Positions 7,156-12,663 of a stretch of 12,663 nt of DNA are shown in pieces (positions within the stretch are counted from its first letter, which is position 1; the number at the start of each line of letters is the position of its first letter). The DNA is from Deltaproteobacteria bacterium (GTDB taxonomy: Bacteria > Desulfobacterota > Syntrophorhabdia > Syntrophorhabdales > Syntrophorhabdaceae), in contig DNYO01000217.1 of assembly GCA_003506795.1 (NCBI GenBank), positions 7,719-20,381 of the forward strand. The letters run 5' to 3'. The notes below the pieces were generated by a model that did not search any database, was not told where the DNA came from, and was given only the letters and a program-made list of their open reading frames with translations. The translations under genes were made by a program, and so were the position numbers.

Positions 7156-7728
7156 TCATCGCAAATATTGCGTCTTGTCTTTTACCGGCCTTCTCGGGAC
7201 CTCGCGTATGTCCGATGCCCGCTGCCCCAGGCACACTAGAGCGAGAGGCACCTTCGTATCCTCAATGCCCAGTATTTCCCTTATGGCCTTTTTGTCGAAG
7301 AGGGTAAACCAGAGCGAACCCAGTCCGAATGAATAGGCGGCAAGGTGCATGTTCTGGATCGCGGCGGCACAGGCGGCCTGGTAGCCCATATTGCCCTCCT
7401 CCATGAACATGTCCACACCGGTCTTCTTCGGGTCCCCCACCACCGCGATCATGGCAGGCGCTTCCTTCACAAAATCAACGTCATAGGAATCGAGCCATTT
7501 CCAGCCGCTTTTCTCGAAGGCCCATAACCTGCAACGATCCGCTTCCGTGAATATCTTCTCCCTGATCTGTCGATTGGTGATAACGAAGAATTCCCACGGC
7601 TGGGTGTTGAGCGGTGAAGGGGCCCAGGTCGCGGCCTCCAGAATCTTGTCGATCACTTCGTCGCTGACCGGAGCCGGCAGGAAATCCCGACAACTCCTCC
7701 TTCCCCGCATAGCCTCAAATAGATCCAT
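7156..7728 (-). CDS. Nitroreductase-family FMN oxidoreductase
   Basis: This flavin enzyme of about 190 residues would use NAD(P)H to reduce nitro groups, quinones or related electron acceptors; the natural substrate cannot be inferred. Family motifs are clear: MRGRRSCRDF at the N-terminus (phosphate and FMN contact), AATWAPSPLNTQPWEFFVI (FMN-binding ApSxxNxQPW pattern), the central GNMGYQAACAAAIQNMHLAAYSFGLGSLW helix, and a C-terminal ALVCLGQRA followed by RRPVKDK. The frame stays open up to ATG 7800, but that start lies upstream of a good promoter (start of transcription near 7759) and encodes non-conserved residues. ATG 7728 has a G-rich AAGGGGG six bases ahead and begins MDLFEAMRGRR; ATG 7734 is the alternative. 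It is divergent from the kinase operon and convergent with the DUF6125-like gene. Confidence 0.94.
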   Translation of the reverse strand: MDLFEAMRGRRSCRDFLPAPVSDEVIDKILEAATWAPSPLNTQPWEFFVITNRQIREKIFTEADRCRLWAFEKSGWKWLDSYDVDFVKEAPAMIAVVGDPKKTGVDMFMEEGNMGYQAACAAAIQNMHLAAYSFGLGSLWFTLFDKKAIREILGIEDTKVPLALVCLGQRASDIREVPRRPVKDKTQYLR

Positions 7729-7765
7729 TGTCATCCCCCTTTTTCGCTTTATTCCCTCCCTTTCG

Positions 7766-7794
7766 ATGTTATCAGTCGGATGGGGTTCTGTCAA
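7766..7794 (-). promoter_or_regulatory. Sigma70-type promoter of the nitroreductase gene
   Basis: On the minus strand TTGACA (7794-7789) and TAACAT (7771-7766) are 17 bp apart, giving a start near 7759 and a leader of about 30 bases. This placement rules out translation from the upstream ATG 7800 and supports ATG 7728 or 7734. Both elements are near consensus; transcription itself is not shown. Confidence 0.68.
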
Positions 7795-7827
7795 TCGCAA
7801 GCTAAGCGGCAGAAATCTAAGTTAAAG

Positions 7828-7857
7828 TTGACATCGCCACCGTGAGCGGTGTAAAAT
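7828..7857 (+). promoter_or_regulatory. Sigma70-type promoter for the kinase/regulator operon, with a dyad in its spacer
   Basis: TTGACA at 7828-7833 and TAAAAT at 7852-7857 are 18 bp apart and face the histidine kinase gene, about 200 bp upstream of its ATG. The spacer holds a perfect dyad, CACCG-TGAG-CGGTG (7838-7851), which could be an operator or a small stem. The -35 lies 33 bp from the -35 of the oppositely directed nitroreductase promoter, so the two form a back-to-back pair. Confidence 0.55.
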
Positions 7858-8067
7858 TTTCCAGAACCGGAGCACTCAAGGGACATCCGGCCAAGAAGTA
7901 TCCCGCACCGGCTAAAAGTGTCCACCGTGTTGAGAAAAACCCTCACATTAACCAATCCCACATTGAAGGTGGCTCAACGACAAGACAGGTCTACGTTCCA
8001 AGTTCCAGGTTTGAGGTAAGGAACCTCGGACAGGGAACATGGAAGACCGATCGGGCAGGGACCAAGT
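7858..8067 (+). other. Long leader/intergenic stretch before the histidine kinase
   Basis: The gene-free stretch 7729-8067 is about 340 bp; the left part carries the two promoters and this part would be a long 5' leader. It contains competing short inverted repeats (CCACC 7922-7926 with GGTGG 7968-7972; GTTGAG 7929-7934 with CTCAAC 7973-7978) and three degenerate GTTCCAA-type heptads at 7995-8015. The open frame 7842-8123 inside it has no ribosome binding site and no protein-like motifs, so I do not call it a gene. The stretch could be a worn remnant of an inserted element. Confidence 0.45.
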
Positions 8068-9564
8068 ATGAAAAAGAAACTGGCTCAAACGGTACTGGCA
8101 TCTCGAAACAACTTGATATTTGAACATCGACAAAGGGCGGAAACCACCGAGGAAGAACTCTACAAGACCATCGCCAACAATCTGCAGGTAGGCGTTTATA
8201 TTGCCGCAAACAAGAAGTTTCAATTCGCTAACTTCCACGTTCAGGAATACACCGGCTACACGGAAGCGGAAATGCTGGTGATGGATCCCCTGGGCCTCGT
8301 CCATCCCGACGACAGGGAAACAGTAACCAGGGATGCCGTTCATATGCTCAAGGGTCTCCGGCTGACACCCTACGAATACAGGCTGATAACGAAACAGGGG
8401 CAGATCAAATGGATCATGGAAACGGTCACACCCATCAATTTCAAGGGGCAACGGGCCGTCCTCGGCAATGCAATGGATATCACGGAACACAAAGAGGCGA
8501 AAGTAAGTCTCGAGGAACTGGACGCCTTGAAATCGTCCATCCTGGACGCCATTCCGCAGGCTGTTGTCGGACTGGAGAACCGGCGGATCAACTTCGCCAA
8601 TACGGCTGTCGAAGAAGTCTTCGGATGGCGACCTGAGGAACTTATCGGGAAAAGCGTTACCCTCTTTTACAGGACTGATGAAGAAGCGGACGAGATCGGC
8701 CGTCACTTTTACAGCGGCCTCGAACATCAGCGCACGTATGTAGCGGAATTCAAATGCCGCCGCAAGGACGGCAGGGACATTCTCTGTAGAATGAGATCGG
8801 CCCGGATCGGCGACGTATTGAAGGATCGGCGCATCGTCATCACCTACGAAGACATCACCGAACAGAGGCGAGCCGAGGAAGAACTGGCGAATTCACGGGA
8901 ACAGCTTCGCGATCTGTCCATCTATCTTCAATCCGTCAGGGAAAAAGAGAGCACCCGGATAGCCAGGGAAATACATGACGAGCTCGGGCAGTCACTAACC
9001 GCCCTCCAGATGGACCTTGCCTGGCTGGGCTCCTCCATACCCCCGGGCGATTTATCCCTTGCCGGAAAGGTGCAGCGCATGAGAGGGCTCGTGGACACTA
9101 CCATCGACAGCGTACATCGAATATCCACAGAGCTAAGACCAATTCTGCTCGACGATCTCGGGCTTACGGCCGCCATGGAATGGCAGGTCGGGGAGTTTCA
9201 GGCAAGAACCGGCGTGCGGTGTGACGCGCGTTTCGACTGTAAAGACAGCGCCGTCGAAAAAGATCTGGCCACAACCATTTTTCGCATTTTCCAGGAGACC
9301 TTGACCAACGTAACGCGCCACGCCAAAGCGACGCTGGTCCGGGTGGGTCTCGTTCAGAAAGGCGATGAACTCCGTCTTGAAGTCTCCGACAACGGAATAG
9401 GAATAACACCGGGACAGATCGTCGACCCAAAGTCGTTCGGAATCGTGGGTATTCGGGAACGAGTCAATCTCTGGGGCGGCAGCGTGAGTATAACAGGCAA
9501 ACCGCGCAAGGGGACCACGATCAAGGTACGGATACCCATGCACCACAGGAGAAGGATAATATGA
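8068..9564 (+). CDS. Soluble PAS-PAS sensor histidine kinase, NarX/HisKA_3 type
   Basis: This 498-residue kinase has no membrane segment, so it should sense a cytoplasmic signal. Two PAS domains occupy about 32-142 (IANNLQVGVYIAANKKFQFAN to LGNAMDITEHKEA) and 152-267 (ILDAIPQAVVGLENRRINFAN to VITYEDITEQRRAEEEL); the DIT endings are typical. A coiled linker leads to the HisKA_3 dimerisation domain, with the phospho-acceptor H303 in RIAREIHDELGQSLTALQ. The HATPase domain has the N box IFQETLTNVTRHAKA (N414), DNGIGI (441-446) and GIVGIRERVNLWGG. I see no haem-binding Cys or flavin signature in the PAS domains, so the ligand is unknown. ATG 8068 is the first start after an in-frame stop at 8017, but its ribosome binding site is poor. 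The stop overlaps the next gene by 4 bp (ATGA), indicating translational coupling with its partner regulator. Confidence 0.96.
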   Translation: MKKKLAQTVLASRNNLIFEHRQRAETTEEELYKTIANNLQVGVYIAANKKFQFANFHVQEYTGYTEAEMLVMDPLGLVHPDDRETVTRDAVHMLKGLRLTPYEYRLITKQGQIKWIMETVTPINFKGQRAVLGNAMDITEHKEAKVSLEELDALKSSILDAIPQAVVGLENRRINFANTAVEEVFGWRPEELIGKSVTLFYRTDEEADEIGRHFYSGLEHQRTYVAEFKCRRKDGRDILCRMRSARIGDVLKDRRIVITYEDITEQRRAEEELANSREQLRDLSIYLQSVREKESTRIAREIHDELGQSLTALQMDLAWLGSSIPPGDLSLAGKVQRMRGLVDTTIDSVHRISTELRPILLDDLGLTAAMEWQVGEFQARTGVRCDARFDCKDSAVEKDLATTIFRIFQETLTNVTRHAKATLVRVGLVQKGDELRLEVSDNGIGITPGQIVDPKSFGIVGIRERVNLWGGSVSITGKPRKGTTIKVRIPMHHRRRII

Positions 9565-10193
9565 TACGAATTCTTGTTGCGGACGATCATGCCGTCGTCC
9601 GGGAAGGCATAAAACAGATTCTGGCGGGTTTGGAAGACATGATAGTTGAAGATGAGGCGGAAAGCGGCCAGGATGTCCTCCTGAAAATGTCGACAAAGGA
9701 CTACGACCTGATCCTCCTGGACATTTCCATGCCCGGAAAAAGCGGACTGGAAATCCTGGAAGAGATCAAGGTCATCCGGCCCAAACTGCCCGTCCTCATT
9801 CTCAGCATGCACCCCGAGGAACAGTACGCCGTTCGGATGCTTCGTGCCGGTGCGTCGGGATACCTTACGAAAGCGAGCGCACCCCAGGAACTGATCAGTG
9901 CGATTCGAAAGGTCTCGCGGGGCGGTAAATATGTCACCGTCTCGCTGGCTGAAAAGCTGGCTTTCGAACTCGACGCCGGCGCCCAGAAACCGAGGCACGA
10001 GCGGCTTTCCAACCGTGAATACCAGGTCATGCTGATGCTTGCCTCCGGATTGTCGGTGAGTGAGGTGGCCGAAGAACTTTGCCTCAGCGCAAAGACCATC
10101 AGCACATACCGGACCCGGATCCTTGAAAAGATGGACATGAAAAAGAATGCGGAACTTACCCTCTATGCGGTAAAGAACAACCTCATTCTTTAA
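9561..10193 (+). CDS. NarL/FixJ-family response regulator with LuxR-type HTH
   Basis: This 210-residue regulator is the cognate partner of the overlapping kinase. The receiver domain (1-120) has the acidic pair D8/D9 in LVADDHAVVREG, the phosphorylation site D54 in LILLDISMPG, S82 and Y101 as switch residues, and K104 in GYLTKAS. The C-terminal LuxR/GerE helix-turn-helix (about 145-205) reads LSNREYQVMLMLASGLSVSEVAEELCLSAKTISTYRTRILEKM in consensus terms, and would bind DNA as a dimer after phosphorylation. It starts inside the kinase stop codon (ATGA overlap), so the two are made together. The next gene on the strand is the acyl-CoA synthetase, 222 bp away, which makes it one plausible target along with the operon's own promoter. 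Identification is secure; targets are inference. Confidence 0.97.
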   Translation: MIRILVADDHAVVREGIKQILAGLEDMIVEDEAESGQDVLLKMSTKDYDLILLDISMPGKSGLEILEEIKVIRPKLPVLILSMHPEEQYAVRMLRAGASGYLTKASAPQELISAIRKVSRGGKYVTVSLAEKLAFELDAGAQKPRHERLSNREYQVMLMLASGLSVSEVAEELCLSAKTISTYRTRILEKMDMKKNAELTLYAVKNNLIL

Positions 10194-10221
10194 AAAGCCG
10201 TCCCCCTGCCCCCGTCAAAGT

Positions 10222-10242
10222 GAAACCCCCCGGTCGGGTTTC
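10222..10242 (+). terminator. Stem-loop after the response regulator (possible weak terminator)
   Basis: GAAACCC (10222-10228) and GGGTTTC (10236-10242) form a perfect 7-bp stem around a 7-base loop, 29 bases after the response-regulator stop. No T-run follows, so it is not a canonical intrinsic terminator. It may attenuate read-through or protect the transcript end. Confidence 0.35.
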
Positions 10243-10270
10243 CCCTGCATATGACCATTCTTTTATCTCC

Positions 10271-10295
10271 CCCTGTCAGTTATATACCGTCAGGG
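10271..10295. promoter_or_regulatory. Imperfect 25-bp dyad upstream of the acyl-CoA synthetase
   Basis: The outer arms CCCTG (10271-10275) and CAGGG (10291-10295) are exact, and three further position pairs inside match symmetrically (8 of 12 half-site positions). The centre is AT-rich (TTATATA). The size and layout suit a dimeric regulator such as a NarL-type protein. This is a candidate only. Confidence 0.3.
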
Positions 10296-10415
10296 AATCT
10301 CTTACTTATTCGGACACAAGAAACAGACGCGAGCCGATACCACCCGTGCCCCTGACGTGCAATACTACAATAGCGGTATTTGCAGATCCATTGACAGACG
10401 CCGAAGGAACGGGAA

Positions 10416-12663
10416 ATGAAATCGACAGGAAAACGACACGTCAGCAGCAATCGCGGCCAGCGCAGCGACACCGCCGGGATCATTCGCCGGTCACAATCCG
10501 AAAACCGCGATTACCTGATGGAGCATGAAAGCAAGGCGATCCTGGAGAACGCCGGGATCAGGACAACGGGTGCTACGGTCGTTCTTTCCGAAGACGAGGC
10601 GGCTGAAACAGCTCGTGGCCTGGGTTTTCCCGTTGTCCTCAAGATCGTCTCTCCCGACGTTGTCCACAAGACCGACGCGGGCGGCGTAAAGTTGAACGTG
10701 CAAAACGACGGTAATGTCAGGCAGGCATACCGGGATATCCTCTCGGCATTCAGCGACCGTAAGATTACCGGCGTCTGTGTACAGAAGATGGCGCCCCCGG
10801 GGGTGGAAGCCATCGTTGGTTTCACGCGGGACGAGAGCTTCGGACCGGTGCTCATGTTCGGGCTTGGCGGGATTTTCGCGGAGATCCTGAAGGATGTGAC
10901 ATTCAGGGTACTGCCCATCACGGAAGACTGCGCCAGGGAAATGATGGAAGAGATAAAGGGTTTCTCCATCCTCTGTGGATACCGGGGCCGTAGCGTCGAC
11001 CTCATGGCCCTGTCCCGGTTACTCCTCAATGTCTCTAACCTGGCGATCATGCATCCCGAACTGAGGGAGCTGGACATAAACCCTGTCTTTCTCTATCCCT
11101 CGGGCTGCGTCGCGGTGGATGCGCGGATATTCGTCGATAATTCTCCCCGGATCTCTCCCAGGGAAGCTCTCAGATCAAAAGACGATCTTCTCCGATTGTT
11201 CTATCCGCAAAGCATTGCTGTTCTGGGAGCTACCGACTCCGGGGGAAAACTCGGATACAATGTCCTGCAAAATCTCCTTTCCCACCAATATCAGGGGAAA
11301 ATTTATCCCGTTAACCCCCGCAAGGAAACTTTGCTGGGAATGAAGGCCTACCCGTCAATTCTGGACGTGAAAGATCCTGTCGATACGGCGATCGTCATCG
11401 TTCCGGCCGAGGCGGCCCCGCAAGCCATCGAGGATTGCTGCCGGAAGGGGGTCAAATACCTCGTGGTGGAGACGGCAGGCTTTGCCGAAACCGGCGATGC
11501 CGGCCGAAAGGTACAGTCCCATATAAAGAGCCTCATCGCGAAAAACGGATGTCGTCTGCTCGGTCCCAACTGTTCCGGCATAATCAACACTCATCACAAT
11601 ATGGTTCAATCCATCGGGTTGATAGGCCAGCTCCGCAAAGGCAACGTCGGGCTCATTGCCCAGGCAGGGGTCTACGCCGCCGGTATTCTCACGGGCCTGC
11701 GCAACATCCTCGATTTCGGGATAATTGCCACCATCGGCAATAAAATGGACGTCAGCGAGGCCGACATACTTGAGTTCATGGGGAGAGACAGGAACATCAG
11801 CGTGATAGCCCTTTACATGGAGGACGTAACGAGCGGGCGGCGTTTTGTCGATGTGGCCGGACGGGTATCGCGCAATAAACCCGTCATCGCCCTCAAGACG
11901 GGGCGGACGGAGGCGGGAAAGAAGGCTGTCTCCTCACACACCGCTTCCATGGCAGGCAACGATGAAATCAACTCCGCCGCATTCCGCCAGAGCGGCGTCA
12001 TACGGGCCCGGGACAACGAACATCTCTTCTCATTGATGCGGGCATTTTCCAAACAGCCGCTGCCCAAGGGCCCCGGTGTTTTCGTTGTCACCTATACCGG
12101 GTCGCTGGGTGTGGCAGCCACAGATATGCTCTACACGAAAGGACTGAGGCTCTCCGTTCTCGAACCTCATCTGAAAGAGCGGTTGGCACCGTTTCTGGAC
12201 AACTATCTCAATATACAAAACCCCGTCGATTGCTCCTTCAACATGGATGCGCGGCAGGCCAGGGAGATTATCAACATCGGGGTGGCCAGCGCCGACGTTC
12301 ACGGTCTCATCGTTGTCATCCAGGGCGAGAGACTTGAATCCTACGTCGATACGCTCGCCACCATCGATTATAAGGGAAAACCAATCCTGTGCTGTGTGGC
12401 ATGCAAGGAGTTCATGATGGAGCACGTCATCAGGATGGAGCAGAAGGGGATTCCCGTATATTCCACTCCCGAAATGGCGGCCGACGTCCTCGCTGAAATG
12501 TACGGACACGGCCGACTGCGCAGCAGGATGCGTATCATCGATCTCAATCGATTCCTGGCCGATCGTTCCTTCGCCATCGCGGACCGCCAGGTCCATCTGC
12601 GACTGTTGACTCAGCATGACATTGACCTCTGGACGGATTTCGTTAATAGCTGCTCGCCTCGAT
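10416..12663 (+). CDS. ADP-forming acyl-CoA synthetase (acetate-CoA ligase family) with start of a C-terminal GNAT domain; 3' end outside window
   Basis: The frame is open from ATG 10416 for 749 codons to the window edge; AAGGA lies 7 bases upstream. The enzyme class interconverts acyl-CoA + ADP + Pi with acid + CoA + ATP, which conserves energy in fermenters. Domain order is ATP-grasp/beta-like (about 30-245, with H84 in SPDVVHKTDAGGV and FGLGGIFAEILKD), CoA-binding Rossmann (about 262-365, SIAVLGATDSGGKLGYN, then IYPVNP), and ligase/alpha-like (about 378-700, LLGPNCSGIIN, the phospho-His candidate H508 in SSHTASMAGNDE, and QNPVDCS). Most fusions of this family have the CoA-binding part first, so this order is permuted. 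From about 716 the sequence (AIADRQVHLRLLTQHDIDLW) resembles the opening of a GNAT acetyltransferase, as in Pat/PatZ protein acetylases. The usual SQSG of the alpha part is replaced by AQAG (415-418). Substrate and direction are unknown. Confidence 0.93.
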   Translation, partial: MKSTGKRHVSSNRGQRSDTAGIIRRSQSENRDYLMEHESKAILENAGIRTTGATVVLSEDEAAETARGLGFPVVLKIVSPDVVHKTDAGGVKLNVQNDGNVRQAYRDILSAFSDRKITGVCVQKMAPPGVEAIVGFTRDESFGPVLMFGLGGIFAEILKDVTFRVLPITEDCAREMMEEIKGFSILCGYRGRSVDLMALSRLLLNVSNLAIMHPELRELDINPVFLYPSGCVAVDARIFVDNSPRISPREALRSKDDLLRLFYPQSIAVLGATDSGGKLGYNVLQNLLSHQYQGKIYPVNPRKETLLGMKAYPSILDVKDPVDTAIVIVPAEAAPQAIEDCCRKGVKYLVVETAGFAETGDAGRKVQSHIKSLIAKNGCRLLGPNCSGIINTHHNMVQSIGLIGQLRKGNVGLIAQAGVYAAGILTGLRNILDFGIIATIGNKMDVSEADILEFMGRDRNISVIALYMEDVTSGRRFVDVAGRVSRNKPVIALKTGRTEAGKKAVSSHTASMAGNDEINSAAFRQSGVIRARDNEHLFSLMRAFSKQPLPKGPGVFVVTYTGSLGVAATDMLYTKGLRLSVLEPHLKERLAPFLDNYLNIQNPVDCSFNMDARQAREIINIGVASADVHGLIVVIQGERLESYVDTLATIDYKGKPILCCVACKEFMMEHVIRMEQKGIPVYSTPEMAADVLAEMYGHGRLRSRMRIIDLNRFLADRSFAIADRQVHLRLLTQHDIDLWTDFVNSCSPR

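Larger units (their letters stand above)
10194..10415 (+). other. Intergenic region between response regulator and acyl-CoA synthetase
   Basis: These 222 bp hold a stem-loop and an imperfect dyad (listed separately) and end in AAGGA, 7 bases before ATG 10416. A TACAAT at 10366-10371 could serve as a -10 but has no -35 at 17 bp. No sigma54-type GG-GC pair was seen. I cannot tell whether the synthetase has its own promoter or is read through from the kinase operon. Confidence 0.5.

Noticed and set aside
7729..7800. Upstream ATG 7800 as the nitroreductase start
   Set aside because: It lies upstream of the TTGACA/TAACAT promoter, whose predicted start is near 7759, and adds non-conserved charged residues.
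7922..7978. H-type pseudoknot or riboswitch in the kinase leader
   Set aside because: The two pairings (CCACC/GGTGG and GTTGAG/CTCAAC) would leave no linker between their 3' strands, so they are more likely alternatives or chance; no known riboswitch pattern was recognised.
7842..8123. 93-residue plus-strand open frame upstream of and overlapping the kinase start
   Set aside because: No ribosome binding site, its ATG-like start lies inside the promoter dyad, and the composition is not protein-like.
7948..8727. 259-residue minus-strand frame antisense to the kinase
   Set aside because: A shadow of the PAS domains; the sense strand carries the conserved motifs.
10274..10295. Possible Pho box (CTGTCA-like direct repeats)
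   Set aside because: The two GTCAG-type repeats are 14 bp apart rather than the 11 bp of Pho boxes, and the gene downstream is not a phosphate gene.
10511..12617. Several minus-strand frames of 70-195 residues, and plus-strand frames at 11119-12036
   Set aside because: All lie over the continuous 749-codon acyl-CoA synthetase frame and show no domain of their own.

Overview
The window looks like chromosome from a strictly anaerobic bacterium that carries the Wood-Ljungdahl (reductive acetyl-CoA) pathway. The evidence is a minus-strand operon that couples a corrinoid activator (RACo type), a CooC-type nickel-insertion ATPase and FolD. An ADP-forming acyl-CoA synthetase, a cytosolic PAS kinase and moderately GC-rich coding sequence would fit a syntrophic or sulfate-reducing Desulfobacterota lineage. 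That taxonomic placement is inference and was not tested. No rRNA, tRNA, CRISPR array or intact mobile element was found.

Layout. Positions 1-3816 (minus) read, in transcription order, RACo-like protein (3816-1816), cooC (1635-883) and folD (851 to beyond the left edge). The 180-bp RACo-cooC gap is filled with heptanucleotide repeats that run into the RACo stop codon. A divergent IclR-family regulator lies at 4012-4761 (plus). Its promoter (TTGACA, 17 bp, TATAGT) holds a perfect 7-2-7 palindrome in the spacer, a good candidate operator for controlling itself and perhaps the RACo operon. A secreted PhoA-family alkaline phosphatase (6442-4778, minus) converges on iclR. It is divergent from a Cys-rich DUF6125-like protein (6595-7137, plus), which converges on a nitroreductase (7728-7156, minus).

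Positions 7729-8067 form a divergent control region with a good sigma70-type promoter in each direction. From there a plus-strand two-component pair is read: a soluble PAS-PAS NarX-type histidine kinase (8068-9564), overlapping by 4 bp a NarL/FixJ-type response regulator (9561-10193). After 222 bp without a gene comes a large ADP-forming acyl-CoA synthetase (10416 to beyond the right edge). Its domain order is ATP-grasp, CoA-binding, ligase, and then what appears to be the start of a GNAT acetyltransferase domain.

How the genes may work together. The left operon serves one-carbon metabolism: RACo reductively reactivates the corrinoid protein, CooC supports nickel-cluster assembly in CO dehydrogenase/acetyl-CoA synthase, and FolD supplies methylene/formyl-tetrahydrofolate interconversion. 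The right-hand ligase would interconvert an acyl-CoA and its acid with ATP formation or use, and the adjacent two-component system may control it. The middle genes (phosphatase, DUF6125, nitroreductase) show no obvious shared pathway. I found no clear new defence or mobile system. The best leads are the IclR operator over the RACo operon, the repeat array invading the RACo gene end, and the permuted ligase-GNAT fusion.
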